64,000 nucleotides of DNA from Candidatus Hydrogenedentota bacterium (GCA_016182605.1 JACPGE010000098.1:1-64000); one strand, 5' to 3'. Counted from the first letter of the stretch, positions 1 through 9,000 are shown. Notes: generated by a model from the letters alone, not told the origin. Translations and numbers: made by a program.

Positions 1-63
1 CCGTGACTCGCGCAAGAGGACGGCGGGCGGTGACTTCCGGTTGGGGACGATGTCGATGTACAT
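1..63 (-). CDS. IS1634-family transposase, N-terminal end only (cut by window edge)
   Basis: Reading leftward from an ATG at 61-63 there are 21 open codons up to the window edge. They begin MYIDIVPNR and continue SPPAVLLRES, which I recognise as the conserved opening of IS1634-type DDE transposases. The enzyme would catalyse cut-and-paste movement of its own element. The rest of the gene lies outside the window, so completeness and the terminal inverted repeats cannot be judged. The 220 bp to its right are AT-richer than the surroundings and contain no gene I can support; they probably hold the element's end and its promoter. Confidence 0.7.
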   Translation of the reverse strand, partial: MYIDIVPNRKSPPAVLLRESR

Positions 64-283
64 GTCCTTATACTATCGCAAATGCTTCGTAAAATCAAGC
101 ACAATAATTACATTTACATGGGTACATATAGCATCAAAATCTTGGCCCATTCCTTTGCAAACGCCTGTATCCATAGGGGTGATAGAAGCGGGAAGCAATC
201 AAATCGGGTATGAACTTCGGATTAAGGGGGATGTAGCTTTCCACACGCATTTATTTGGCGTATCGCACCAATCGCCCCACAAA

Positions 284-320
284 GCAAAACGGGCGTGCGG
301 AGCCATGCTCCACACGCCCG
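284..320 (-). terminator. Intrinsic terminator of the sialidase gene
   Basis: CGGGCGTG (290-297) pairs with CACGCCCG (313-320). An inner GGAGC/GCTCC stem closes on a CAT loop, with a single C/A mismatch between the two stems. Read on the minus strand the hairpin is followed by a T-rich GTTTTG tail. It lies 14 bp beyond the stop codon of the sialidase gene. Confidence 0.75.
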
Positions 321-333
321 AAATAAGCAGCTA

Positions 334-1386
334 CTACTTCAGGAGCGCCGATTCCTCAAAAACGCAATGCATAATGCGTGACCGGTTGTCGCTGGTGTAG
401 ACCACGTGGATCTTTTCGTCTTGCGTCTGGATGGCCATGGGGTAGGCGTAGGTCTCTTCGCCTTCGCCGATCGTGACGATCTTGGACCAAGTCTTGTCGT
501 TGTCGGTCGAGATGGCCGCATTGAGCGGGATGCGATCGATCATGCTGTCGTTAAAGACCAGCAACAGGTGGCCATTCTTCAGCTTGATAAAGCTGACGGC
601 CGCATTGGGGTTCTTGAACGGCGAATTCACGCCCCTGCTCCAGGTGTTGCCACCGTCGCGGGACTCCGCGCGGATCAGGTAGCGGGTCGTGCTTGGTTCA
701 TAGTCGCCGCCCACCCGGCAATAGGCGATGAGGTAATTGTCGTCTATCTGCACCGGTTCTGGCTGGATGTTGCCCATGTCAGAATAGATGCGCTCCGTGG
801 GTGTCCATTTGCGGGTCTTGGGATCGTGGCGCAAGAAGTAGGAGGCCGACTCCGGGGCGATGACTTCCCGATCATGGCCTGTCTCATAATAAACCGGCAG
901 CAAATACTCGCCATTGTTCAGGACAATGGGCAGGCCCCGCAACATGGTGCCCATTTCGAAGCTGAGCACCATGGAATCCGACCACGTATGTGCTCCGTCT
1001 TCCGAGATCTTGGCGAAGATGCGTGCGGAGGACCAGGTGTCTCCGTATCGCTGCACGTAGAAAAGCCACACGAGACCGTCGGGCGCCTGCCACACCACGC
1101 CATTGCCTTCGCCCTGAAACGGGGTGTCGGCGATCTTCACCGGTTCGCTCCACTTCGTCTCGCCCGGCTTCAGGCGCATGCCCATCACCGCCGAGTTGTC
1201 TTCGTACTCCCCGTCCCCGCCATAGTAGGTGATATACAGATCGCCGTTATCCAGTTGGGTGATGGCCGCGGGGTGTTTGTATTTGCCGGGGTACTCCGTG
1301 CCGATGACCTTATTGTGCACAAAGTCTTCCGCGGCATTGGCACAAAAGCCCATGACAAGCACTACGGTGAAGTACAGGCTTCTCAT
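334..1386 (-). CDS. Secreted sialidase-like (BNR/Asp-box) protein
   Basis: 350 residues with a short signal peptide (hydrophobic stretch 4-18, likely cleavage near ANA-AE), so exported. Three Asp-boxes of the S/T-x-D-x-G-x-T-W type lie at about residues 129-136 (SEDGAHTW), 242-249 (SRDGGNTW) and 293-300 (STDNDKTW). They mark a six-bladed sialidase/neuraminidase propeller of the exo-alpha-sialidase superfamily. The length suits a single catalytic propeller with no carbohydrate-binding module. The ATG has a GGAG seven bases upstream. I cannot place the arginine triad, so sialidase activity rather than a lectin-like or other glycosidase role is an inference. A Kelch/NanM-like symporter fusion about 10 kb away is consistent with sialic acid or related sugar use. 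Confidence 0.75.
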   Translation of the reverse strand: MRSLYFTVVLVMGFCANAAEDFVHNKVIGTEYPGKYKHPAAITQLDNGDLYITYYGGDGEYEDNSAVMGMRLKPGETKWSEPVKIADTPFQGEGNGVVWQAPDGLVWLFYVQRYGDTWSSARIFAKISEDGAHTWSDSMVLSFEMGTMLRGLPIVLNNGEYLLPVYYETGHDREVIAPESASYFLRHDPKTRKWTPTERIYSDMGNIQPEPVQIDDNYLIAYCRVGGDYEPSTTRYLIRAESRDGGNTWSRGVNSPFKNPNAAVSFIKLKNGHLLLVFNDSMIDRIPLNAAISTDNDKTWSKIVTIGEGEETYAYPMAIQTQDEKIHVVYTSDNRSRIMHCVFEESALLK

Positions 1387-1474
1387 TGTCGATCTCCGGG
1401 AATGCTTGGACTCCGGTCTTTTCCATGGAGGGCATCACAGTCTGAATGCCCGGGCTATATGCGTTCTTGGCGCC

Positions 1475-3085
1475 TCACTTGAAGGTGGCATTCACTTCCG
1501 AAAGCAGTGCCATACTCTCCTTGTGGATCACCCCGGCCACATCGGGCCCGCCGGAATTTTCTTCCCCGTATTGATCGGTGCCTTTGCCTTCGCTGTTGGT
1601 GTAGACGAAGGGCTCTTTCACGTCCCATTGGGATTTGGGAATGATGTACCCGATCTCATCGTTGGCCAATCCGATGATGAAGGCCATCTTCGCCTTGGCT
1701 TCCATGGCCGTGCGAAGAGGCGGCACCTCCACCGGCTCGACCTCGTAGTCCCGGCCGGGCTTCGCCTCGATGCCGCCCTCGACGATCTCCGGATAGATCT
1801 CGCCGGGAATGGTGAGCATGACGACGTCGCCGATACGAAGCACGTTGACCTCGGTTTTTGCGTAGCCGCCCGTGTAGTAGCCTTCGTGGATCATGCCGAG
1901 CATGATGCCATAGGCAAAGAGGCCCTGCAATGGCGCAAGAATGGTCTTCGCCCTGATCGCGAGCATGGGGTTTTCGTTCTTCCACATGACCGCCGGATCG
2001 CGCAGTGCCTTGCAGGCCACCAGCGCCAGGTTTTCGCCCAGGGCTTGCGCCTTGTCAAACGAGGCCTCGCTAAAGATGCGCTGCCCGTCGCGGTGGGGCA
2101 CGTCGGTATGCAGTTGTGTCATCAAACCGCCCACCTGGCCCTGGAAGTAGAGACACATGCCTCCAAAGCCTTCCACGCCATTGGGCTCGGGTACCCCCTT
2201 TTCCACGCCTTCGCGCAGATAATGCGGGAAGTCGGAGGTAAGGAGGGTATTGCGCCCGCCGAGGGTCTCGGGGTGGTTTCCCCAGTTGACCACGGTCGCT
2301 ATGCTCTCCTCCGTGCCCGCCTTTGTGAAGCGCATCATGTAGATGTTGTTGTCCAGCACGTTGGGCTTGCGCGAATCGTCCACGAAGCCCTCCGGCTCGA
2401 TATGCACCTTCGCACAATACATGTCTGCCGGCGCGAGGTTGTCCACGGCCTCCTGAATCGCCTCCACCGCTTTCTCCCGCACCATGTCCATGTAGTCTTC
2501 GCGGTAGCCAAAGGTGGGGATCCCCGGGCCGCTCCAGATTTTCATTGTGTCCGGCAGTTCATGGCTGTGCGTCGCCGAAAAGGTAATGTGGTCGATCGGG
2601 TAGGTGGGGTCCACCGCTTTCCGGATGCGGATATAGTCGTTGTGGTAAATTCCAATGCTGTCGATCGTTACCATCACCAGGGTCGCGCCGTTGTTGTTGT
2701 ACGCAATTGCCCGTACCCATGGCGGGTCGTTGTATCCTGTGGCCGGGCGCGTCGAACTGAAGCCGGCCATCCAGACACCGTCAAAGTCGCCGTTGCCATT
2801 CCGGTCTTCGAAGGTATCCACATCCTCATCAAACTTGCCGTTGTTGTCCACGTCCGTCCAGGCGTCGTAGAGGGCAAAATCGGGATTGATATCGCGTTTC
2901 GCCACGCCGACCCGCAGGACCGATGGTTCGGCAGCCAGTTCCGCCTTGGGCTGGGCGAGGTCCAGAGTGTAACTGTGGAAGGGACCCCGGCGCCGGGCGA
3001 TGAGAAGCACCACGACAATAAGGAAGAGGATCAGCAAGATGGTGAGTATCTTGTGCTGCTTAATGTAGTCGAGGAGGGTTTCCAC
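1475..3085 (-). CDS. Membrane-anchored neutral/alkaline ceramidase-like hydrolase
   Basis: 536 residues starting at a GTG preceded by AAGGA. Residues 13-30 are a single hydrophobic helix followed by RRR, predicting an N-terminal anchor with the enzyme outside the cytoplasm. The sequence AATHSH-type motif ATHSH (171-175) and NWGNHPE (about 278) resemble the zinc-binding histidines of neutral/alkaline ceramidases, which split N-acylsphingosine into sphingosine and fatty acid. Between residues about 78 and 102 lies an acidic insertion with two D-x-D/N-x-N-G-x-x-D calcium-loop motifs, unusual inside this fold. Many bacterial members of this family act on unknown substrates, so the substrate is open. 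It is a separate transcription unit or a loose pair with the downstream sialidase (88 bp gap). Confidence 0.7.
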   Translation of the reverse strand: METLLDYIKQHKILTILLILFLIVVVLLIARRRGPFHSYTLDLAQPKAELAAEPSVLRVGVAKRDINPDFALYDAWTDVDNNGKFDEDVDTFEDRNGNGDFDGVWMAGFSSTRPATGYNDPPWVRAIAYNNNGATLVMVTIDSIGIYHNDYIRIRKAVDPTYPIDHITFSATHSHELPDTMKIWSGPGIPTFGYREDYMDMVREKAVEAIQEAVDNLAPADMYCAKVHIEPEGFVDDSRKPNVLDNNIYMMRFTKAGTEESIATVVNWGNHPETLGGRNTLLTSDFPHYLREGVEKGVPEPNGVEGFGGMCLYFQGQVGGLMTQLHTDVPHRDGQRIFSEASFDKAQALGENLALVACKALRDPAVMWKNENPMLAIRAKTILAPLQGLFAYGIMLGMIHEGYYTGGYAKTEVNVLRIGDVVMLTIPGEIYPEIVEGGIEAKPGRDYEVEPVEVPPLRTAMEAKAKMAFIIGLANDEIGYIIPKSQWDVKEPFVYTNSEGKGTDQYGEENSGGPDVAGVIHKESMALLSEVNATFK

Positions 3086-3209
3086 GGGTGCATTCCTTCA
3101 GAGGGGGTTGTAGTTCGGGGCAAGCGGGGCCAGTATAGCAGTTTGACGCTAGAATCCAGAAATTCACGGGGTTCCCCATAAGAAAACCCTTGTTAACTCA
3201 AAAAACTTC

Positions 3210-3239
3210 TTGAACGGCTCTTATTTCTTCTGTTATGAT
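3210..3239 (+). promoter_or_regulatory. Sigma-70-type promoter of the prepilin-like gene
   Basis: TTGAAC (3210-3215), 18 bp spacer, TATGAT (3234-3239), with TG one base before the -10 making an extended -10. Transcription would start near 3246, about 65 nt before the chosen start codon. Confidence 0.65.
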
Positions 3240-3309
3240 AGCTGAACTTCTGGTTTGCAACACCGCTAAAGCGTTATTTATGGCAAACACTGCCGCGAAA
3301 GGGCCTCTC

Positions 3310-4194
3310 ATGCATCGTAAAGGCTTCACCCTTATCGAGTTACTCGTTGTCATCGCCATCATTGGCATCCTTGCCGCCATCCTGCTCCCTGCCTTGGCCC
3401 GCGCCCGCGAGGCCGCACGGCGTGCAAGTTGCCAGAACAACCTCAAGCAAATGGGAATTATCCTCAAGATGTATGCCAACGAATCCCGTGGCGAGAAGTT
3501 TCCCCCGCGCATGATCTTCAACTGCAATGGCACCCTGAGCGATACCATGATCTTTAACGGGCCCAGCCTCATGCCGGAGTATTTGACGGACGTGAATGTG
3601 GTTTATTGCCCCTCGTGGCCCAACCACGCCACCGCGCTGGAGCGCTACGACGCGGATGCCAGCGGGGTGGTTGAGCCCTGCGAGTTGAAGAAAGAGCCCT
3701 ATGACTATACGGGCTGGCTGCTCTTGGAAGACTTCAACATTCTTGGACCCTTGGCAGGCACCGATGGCTCGGGCCCGAATGGCCGCTTCGAAGAGTCGGA
3801 ATATGCGGGCACGCCCTGGGGCGAGCTGGCACAGGAAAATGTGGACAGTTTTGGGGAAGCGAGTGACGAGGACTTTGAGGTGAGCAGTACCTTCGCTGGT
3901 ACCCAGGCGGGCGGCGGCGACGTGATCTACCGCCTGCGCGAAGGCATTGAGCGTTTCATGATCACGGACATTAACAACCCTGCGGGCAGCGCCCAAGCCC
4001 AAAGCACCGTGCCGGTAATATGGGACCATGTCACCACGGCCACGGGCGACTTCAACCACGTGCCCGGCGGGGCCAACGTGCTTTACCTGGACGGTCACGT
4101 GACTTTCCTGCGCTACCCGGCGGAAGTCTTCCCGGTCTCGGAAGACAGTGCCCAGGCCTTCGGCCGCTATAACCGGCCCTTCAACGGAGTCTGA
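3310..4194 (+). CDS. Type II secretion/type IV prepilin-like protein (DUF1559-type)
   Basis: 294 residues. The first 25 read [19 protein letters not shown] onward: a class III prepilin signal cut by PilD between G and F, followed by the hydrophobic helix that anchors pseudopilins. The body ends with [14 protein letters not shown], the H-x9-DG motif typical of the DUF1559 / 'prepilin-type N-terminal cleavage' proteins abundant in Planctomycetes and relatives. An ATG 75 bases upstream is in frame, but it overlaps the -10 region of a good promoter. The start at 3310 begins exactly at the signal peptide and has a GGG nine bases before it. Its role (pseudopilin, matrix or surface protein) is unknown. 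The secretion ATPase at 18 kb could serve it. Confidence 0.85.
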   Translation: MHRKGFTLIELLVVIAIIGILAAILLPALARAREAARRASCQNNLKQMGIILKMYANESRGEKFPPRMIFNCNGTLSDTMIFNGPSLMPEYLTDVNVVYCPSWPNHATALERYDADASGVVEPCELKKEPYDYTGWLLLEDFNILGPLAGTDGSGPNGRFEESEYAGTPWGELAQENVDSFGEASDEDFEVSSTFAGTQAGGGDVIYRLREGIERFMITDINNPAGSAQAQSTVPVIWDHVTTATGDFNHVPGGANVLYLDGHVTFLRYPAEVFPVSEDSAQAFGRYNRPFNGV

Positions 4195-4224
4195 GGCGGC
4201 CTTCCCAGCCCTTCTGAATAACAG

Positions 4225-4259
4225 GAACCCCGGAACCAGGTATGCTGGCTCCGGGGTTC
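4225..4259 (+). terminator. Terminator hairpin between converging genes
   Basis: GAACCCCGGA (4225-4234) pairs perfectly with TCCGGGGTTC (4250-4259). The 3' tail is only weakly T-rich (TTGCAT). It sits 30 bp after the prepilin-like gene and 23 bp after the convergent oxidoreductase gene, so it may serve both directions. Confidence 0.6.
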
Positions 4260-4281
4260 TTGCATAAGGGGATCGAAAAAC

Positions 4282-5646
4282 TCAGCAGGGCAGTTCCCAG
4301 CCCTTGCGGTATTCCTTCGTGAGGATGGACTGGGGGATGTTGGCGTTCATGATTTTCCCGGTCTTGAAGTCGTATTTCACCTTCTCGCCGGTGCGCAGCG
4401 CCACGTTGCCGAAGTCCACCATTTCAGTGAAGGGGCCGGCCACGTCGAAGTTCGAACAGGCCGCCGCCTTGTTGCCCTTGATGGCGTCGAGCCAGTCCAC
4501 ATAGTGGTCTTCGCCCGGCACGCGCTCGATACTCGGCGCGGGACGCTTGAAGTCCTTCATGAGGCCGTCGGGCAAGAGACGCGATTCGCCGCCATAGGTG
4601 CCCGAGGTGCCGATCGCCTTGGTGCCGTAGAAGAGGGAACCATTTTCGCCGTCACCAATTTTTTGATCCGCAGGCACGCCTTCAGGATGCTTCGGCAGGA
4701 TCTTGCCGTCGTACCAGGTCAGCGTCACGGGGCCCATGTCGGCCCGCGCGGGGAAGGTGTACTTGATGATGGAGCTGTTGGGCGCGGTCTGATCGTTCTT
4801 GCCGTCCTGCTGCACCAGTTCCACTTCGAAGTAATCGGCGTCCGCGAGCTTGAGCGCCCAGAAGGCCGGGTCCATGATGTGGCAGGCCATGTCGCCCAGG
4901 GCGCCGCAGCCGAAATCCCACCAGCCGCGCCAGTTAAAGGGCGCGTATTTCTCGTTGAAAGGGCGCACCGGTGCGGTACCGATCCAGGTGTCCCACTTCA
5001 TCGTGTCGGGAATGGCCTGTTCGGGCAGGGCCGCAGGAATGCCCTGGGGCCAGATGGGGCGGTTCGTCCAGGTGTGCACGTCGGTCACATCACCCAAGGC
5101 GCCCGACCAGATGAATTCACAGAGTTCGCGGGCGCCGTCGCCGGAGCGGCCCTGGTTGCCCATCTGGGTGATGACCTTCATTTCCCGGGCGGTGTCCCGC
5201 AGGAGGCGCGCTTCCGCCACGGTATGCGTGAGGGGTTTTTGCACATACACGTGTTTTCCCAGCTTCATCGCCATATAGGCCGCTGGCGCGTGGGTGTGAT
5301 CGGGCGTGGAGATGGTGCACGCGTCGATATCTTTCATCTCTTCGAGCATCACCCGGTAGTCCGAGTATTGCTTCGCGTCCTTGATCTTGAAGAAGGCCTC
5401 TGCCGCGTTCTTCGCATCGGGATCGCACAAGGCAACGATGTTCTCGGTCTTGCTGCAGCCGTTGATATCGGACCAACCCTTGCCGCCCGCGCCAATGGCC
5501 GCGATGTTCAGTTTTTGATTCGGGGAAACTTTCCCCGGGACCACCTTCGCCGTGTTGGTTTTGGTGGCACAGCCGGCCGCGGTCAGCATGGCTGTGGTGG
5601 TGGTGGCGGCCAGGAAGGCGCGCCGTGTCAATTTCATGTCGCTCAT
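4282..5646 (-). CDS. Gfo/Idh/MocA-family oxidoreductase, Tat-exported lipoprotein
   Basis: 454 residues. The N-terminus has a twin-arginine motif (TRRAFLAA) followed by LTAAGC, a lipobox, predicting folded export and lipid anchoring. A Rossmann segment IAAIGAGGKG then binds NAD(P), and EKPLTHT-like VQKPLTHT is the family's conserved EKP region. Gfo/Idh/MocA enzymes oxidise or reduce sugars, inositols and related polyols. I start at the ATG at 5646 (MSDMKL) because GGAG occurs just upstream; an earlier in-frame codon at 5703 lacks this. It is the most divergent of three paralogues in the window (5734-7089, 10127-11482). Its exact substrate cannot be read from sequence. Confidence 0.85.
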   Translation of the reverse strand: MSDMKLTRRAFLAATTTTAMLTAAGCATKTNTAKVVPGKVSPNQKLNIAAIGAGGKGWSDINGCSKTENIVALCDPDAKNAAEAFFKIKDAKQYSDYRVMLEEMKDIDACTISTPDHTHAPAAYMAMKLGKHVYVQKPLTHTVAEARLLRDTAREMKVITQMGNQGRSGDGARELCEFIWSGALGDVTDVHTWTNRPIWPQGIPAALPEQAIPDTMKWDTWIGTAPVRPFNEKYAPFNWRGWWDFGCGALGDMACHIMDPAFWALKLADADYFEVELVQQDGKNDQTAPNSSIIKYTFPARADMGPVTLTWYDGKILPKHPEGVPADQKIGDGENGSLFYGTKAIGTSGTYGGESRLLPDGLMKDFKRPAPSIERVPGEDHYVDWLDAIKGNKAAACSNFDVAGPFTEMVDFGNVALRTGEKVKYDFKTGKIMNANIPQSILTKEYRKGWELPC

Positions 5647-5733
5647 ACGCTCCGACTCCAACGGGTTTAGGCCTCGATTTATCGTACGCTCCGGCGCGTC
5701 CACAGGGACACCGGCAGCTATTGCCTGAAGTCT

Positions 5734-7089
5734 TCAGACGGGCAATTCCCAGCCCGGACGGTAAGATTTGGTGATCAGGGTGTTTGCCTCGGTATCGTTC
5801 AGCACTTCCCCCTTCACCGTGTCGTAGGTCATCTTGCGTCCGGTACGCAATGCAAGATTACCAAAAAGCACCATTTCAGTAAAAGGCGCCGAATACTCGA
5901 AGTTGGAGCAGGCCGCCTCGCCACCCTTGCAGGCGTCGATCCAGTTGTTGTAATGGGAGCCGTCTATCTTCGGAATCTTCAGCTCGATGCGGCCCAAGGC
6001 GTCCATCTTCACCTTTGGCATGAGCTTGGTGCCGCCGCCATAGGTCCCCGTGGCGGCATAGCCTTTTGTGCCCACGAAGAGCGATCCGTTGTCGCCATCG
6101 CCAATCTTCTCGTCCGCGGGGATTTCCGCAGGCCGGGCTGGCAGTTTGCCTCCGTCATACCAGTACAGGCTCACCGGGCCCATGTCCCCCCGGGCGGGAA
6201 AATCAAATTTCAGAATGCAGGAGACGGGTGTCGTTTGCGGTGTGTGCTCGGTCTTTTCCACCACGTCCACGGTGTAGGTGGGGGCGTCGTGCAGCTTCAG
6301 GGCCATCCAGGCGGGATCCATGATGTGGCAGGCCATGTCGCCCAGCGACCCGCACCCAAAGTCCCACCAGGCGCGCCACTTGGCGGGGTGGTAAAGCGAG
6401 CTGTACGGGCGATCCGCCGCAGGTCCCAGCCACACGTCCCAAGGCATGCCCTCTGGCGCCGTTTCGCCGGTGACCATCTCCGAGGCCTCGCGATGCCAAC
6501 GCCCGCCCGGCCGGTCAGTGAAGCAATGCACTTCGGCCACATCCCCGATCTGGCCGTCCCAGATGAGCTGACACATTTCGCGGGTGCCCCGGCCGGAATG
6601 GCCCTGGTTGCCCATTTGCGTGGCCACTTTCATCTCCGTGGCCGTGCGCCGCAGGAGCCGCGCCTCCTTGATGGTGTGGGTGAGGGGCTTCTGGACGTAG
6701 ACGTGCTTGCCCAGCTTCATGGCCATGTAGGCCGCCTGGGCGTGCATGTGATCGGGCGTCGAAATAGTGCAGGCATCGATTTCTGGCATGGACTCCAGCA
6801 TCTGCCGGTAGTCGCGGAACTGCTTGGCTTCCGGATTGCGATAGAAGGCCTCTTCCGCCTGTTTCCAGTCCACATCGCACAAGGCCACCACGTTTTCCTT
6901 GCGGCAAGCCATGATGTCGCTCAGGCCCTTGCCACCGGCGCCAATCGCAGCGATGTTCATCTTCTCATTGGGCGAGATCTTCCGGGGCACCACTTCCGCG
7001 GCGTTCACGCGAATGGGAAAGGCCGCGGCAAGTGCCGTGGTCGTGGTCGCCGCCAGAAAGGCCCGGCGCGTTATTTCGTGATGGTTCAT
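5734..7089 (-). CDS. Gfo/Idh/MocA-family oxidoreductase, Tat-exported
   Basis: 451 residues with a twin-arginine signal (TRRAFLAA, then an alanine-rich stretch to RVNA). Unlike the neighbour to the left there is no lipobox cysteine, so it is probably released into the periplasm. The NAD(P)-binding IAAIGAGGKG and the VQKPLTHT motif match the other two paralogues, as do the C-terminal SYRPGWELPV residues. The histidine-rich middle, DFGCGSLGDMACHIMDP, is shared and likely forms the substrate pocket. It follows the preceding paralogue in the same direction with an 87-bp gap, suggesting tandem duplication. Substrate unknown, presumably a sugar or polyol. Confidence 0.85.
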   Translation of the reverse strand: MNHHEITRRAFLAATTTTALAAAFPIRVNAAEVVPRKISPNEKMNIAAIGAGGKGLSDIMACRKENVVALCDVDWKQAEEAFYRNPEAKQFRDYRQMLESMPEIDACTISTPDHMHAQAAYMAMKLGKHVYVQKPLTHTIKEARLLRRTATEMKVATQMGNQGHSGRGTREMCQLIWDGQIGDVAEVHCFTDRPGGRWHREASEMVTGETAPEGMPWDVWLGPAADRPYSSLYHPAKWRAWWDFGCGSLGDMACHIMDPAWMALKLHDAPTYTVDVVEKTEHTPQTTPVSCILKFDFPARGDMGPVSLYWYDGGKLPARPAEIPADEKIGDGDNGSLFVGTKGYAATGTYGGGTKLMPKVKMDALGRIELKIPKIDGSHYNNWIDACKGGEAACSNFEYSAPFTEMVLFGNLALRTGRKMTYDTVKGEVLNDTEANTLITKSYRPGWELPV

Positions 7090-7252
7090 GCATGCACTCC
7101 CTGCTCATCCTGATGCTGGAGCCCGCCCGCCGCGCGCAATACGCAGAAGTGGCGGCCCAATCGGTATAGACTAGAGGAAAAGCGCGGAGGGTTTCCAACG
7201 GAGGTTGAAGCGCCGCATGAACGCTTTATAGGTCGAATAGGTCACATAGGAC

Positions 7253-7510
7253 CTATTCCGGATCTACTGGTAAAGAACACCCGGTACCAACCGGTGCGTT
7301 CGCTGAGAGAAAAGGGTTCTCAATCCTGAGCCCCTCTATAATCTGTCCATGTTGCAGGTCTTCCGTGAACAGCCGGGTGCAACCCGCCATTAGGGCAGCC
7401 GCGATGATCAAGGAATCGTAAAAGCCGTACCGATACCGGGACTGAATTTTCAGCCCACGCCGGTAGGGAAATGGGCCGGGCATTACGTAATGTTGATAGT
7501 CAGAGGGCAC
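7253..7510 (-). pseudogene. Truncated VapC-type PIN-domain toxin
   Basis: Only the C-terminal half of a PIN domain is recognisable. It runs from FYDSLIIAAAL, which holds the third acidic residue, through LFTEDLQHGQ with the fourth, to LRIENPF at the end of the domain. The N-terminal half with the first catalytic aspartates, about 60-70 residues, is missing. Only about 40 bp separate this frame from the upstream antitoxin stop, so it cannot be restored by a frameshift. VapC toxins are Mg-dependent RNases; this one should be inactive. The first residues of the open frame are probably not translated. Confidence 0.7.
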
Positions 7511-7548
7511 TCACCGTTCACCCGTTTCGTCCCGGCTGGGCTGTTTCT

Positions 7549-7731
7549 CTACCCGCAGTCTTCCCGAAGGACATCCATAAATTTTTCGTAACTCTTGAGC
7601 CGTTCGTACTCGTCCACATACTCCGTCAACCAGCGGCGGAACTGCTCATTGAGCGTGGTATTCTCCGCACACGCACGCTCGCGGGCAGCTTCGAGAACCT
7701 TTTCGTCCACCTTCAGCGTGATTCTTTGCAT
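7549..7731 (-). CDS. Ribbon-helix-helix antitoxin, VapB/CopG-like
   Basis: 60 residues. The opening MQRITLKVDEKVLEAARERA is a beta-strand followed by a helix, the layout of ribbon-helix-helix DNA-binding domains, and an acidic C-terminal tail (VDEYERLKSYEKF) would wrap a toxin. It would bind its own promoter as a dimer and neutralise a PIN-domain toxin. The cognate toxin directly downstream is a truncated remnant, leaving this antitoxin an orphan that may persist as a decoy or repressor. The 108 bp upstream presumably carry its operator; I see no clear palindrome there. Confidence 0.7.
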   Translation of the reverse strand: MQRITLKVDEKVLEAARERACAENTTLNEQFRRWLTEYVDEYERLKSYEKFMDVLREDCG

Positions 7732-7839
7732 CGCTCGAAATCCCTTGATCCGTTAGTACCGCGTTCCACGATGGGTAAGATTTCACCAAGGTTGTCTTGC
7801 GGCGATAAAGTCCGCCGATTCGGAGGCGGCAATTTCTGC

Positions 7840-9000
7840 CTAGATTAGATCTCTTCCGATGAGAATGTCTACGAGCTTTGGCGCAACGAACAGGCGATTC
7901 CGCTGACGGCCAGTGACTTCTACAAGGATCTCCAGTTTACGAAGGTATTCGACGCCTCGTTTTGCAGAGGCATAGCTTATTTCCAGATCTTTGACCAACT
8001 TTGGCAGAGAAATCACTGGGTTCCAGAATAGGCGTTCCAAAATTCGGAGCGTGTGCCGGGGGGATTTACCCTCCGTTCGAATCCTTTCCGTAAGTTCCCG
8101 ATTGAGATCCAGAATGGCACCGGCACTTTCGCTTGCGTCTTTGGCCTGTTGAGCAACGCCCCTTAGAAAATAGTCGATCCATCCTCGCCAATCGCCTGAC
8201 TGACTGACGGCAAGCAAACGCCGGTAATATTCATCGCGGTTCTTCTCGAAAAAAGCCGAGAGATATAGCAAAGGCTGGGAAAGTAAACCGCGCTCACACA
8301 AAAGGAAGGTAATAAGCAGGCGTCCGACGCGTCCATTCCCATCGATAAAAGGGTGAATGGCCTCGAACTGATAATGCATCAACGCGCACTGAATCAGGGG
8401 CGGTTCCTTCGGTGTGCCGTTCAGATATTTCTCCCAATCAGACAAGGCCTCCGCCATATCATGCACAGGAGGAGGGACATACGTTGCTTCCATCAGGGTG
8501 CAACCAGGTGGACCAATCCAGTTCTGTGTTCGCCGTACTTCGCCGGGAGTTGCATGGGAGCTATGCGGACCATCCATAAGTTGCATGTGGATCTCTCGCA
8601 CCAGCCTGCTGCTGATGGGCAAGGTCTGAAGCCTTTCCAATCCGTACTCCATGGCCCGGACATAGTTGGCGACGTCTCTCACGTCTGGCGCACGCGATTC
8701 CTGGGTTTCGTCCGCTTCAAAATAGAAGAGGTCACTCATACCCGCCTGGGTGTTCTCGATTCGAGAGCTGAGTACGGCTTCACGGCGGATATAGGGCTGT
8801 ATAAGCAAATGGGGATTGGCCAATAGCCGTCCAACCCCAGACAATTCTCCTACGCGTGCATTCGCTTCGGCCAATAGTGCCGCGAGCTCCCAATCTACGT
8901 CCAATGATGGGGGTAACGGGTTGGGAAGAAATGCCCAGTATCCATTCGGCTGGGACAGGCATCGGCCCGCCGTCGACTTTTTGAAATCTTCGGGATTCAT
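7840..9000 (-). CDS. Fic-domain AMP-transferase with winged-helix C-terminus
   Basis: 386 residues. Fic enzymes transfer AMP (or another nucleotide part) to hydroxyl groups of target proteins. Active-site motif HPFIDGNGRVGR lies at about 216-227. The N-terminal inhibitory helix carries S-x-x-x-E-N (S78 to N83), the class II autoinhibition motif whose Glu blocks ATP. A DOC_N-type leader precedes the Fic core. The last 85 residues look like a winged helix (ISLPKLVKDLEISYASAKRGVEYL), suggesting DNA binding. I start at the ATG at 9000: it has GAGGGAAG upstream, and the longer frame would translate through the operator-like repeat cluster. That cluster plus the HTH domain suggest autoregulation, which is inference. 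Confidence 0.85.
   Translation of the reverse strand: MNPEDFKKSTAGRCLSQPNGYWAFLPNPLPPSLDVDWELAALLAEANARVGELSGVGRLLANPHLLIQPYIRREAVLSSRIENTQAGMSDLFYFEADETQESRAPDVRDVANYVRAMEYGLERLQTLPISSRLVREIHMQLMDGPHSSHATPGEVRRTQNWIGPPGCTLMEATYVPPPVHDMAEALSDWEKYLNGTPKEPPLIQCALMHYQFEAIHPFIDGNGRVGRLLITFLLCERGLLSQPLLYLSAFFEKNRDEYYRRLLAVSQSGDWRGWIDYFLRGVAQQAKDASESAGAILDLNRELTERIRTEGKSPRHTLRILERLFWNPVISLPKLVKDLEISYASAKRGVEYLRKLEILVEVTGRQRNRLFVAPKLVDILIGRDLI

Noticed and set aside
41-400. Open plus-strand frame of 119 codons at the left end
   Set aside because: It overlaps the transposase start and the sialidase 3' end, contains the terminator hairpin, and has no recognisable domain or SD.
406-3181. Long plus-strand frames opposite the sialidase and ceramidase-like genes
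   Set aside because: They are antisense shadows produced by GC-rich third positions; the minus-strand products have clear domains.
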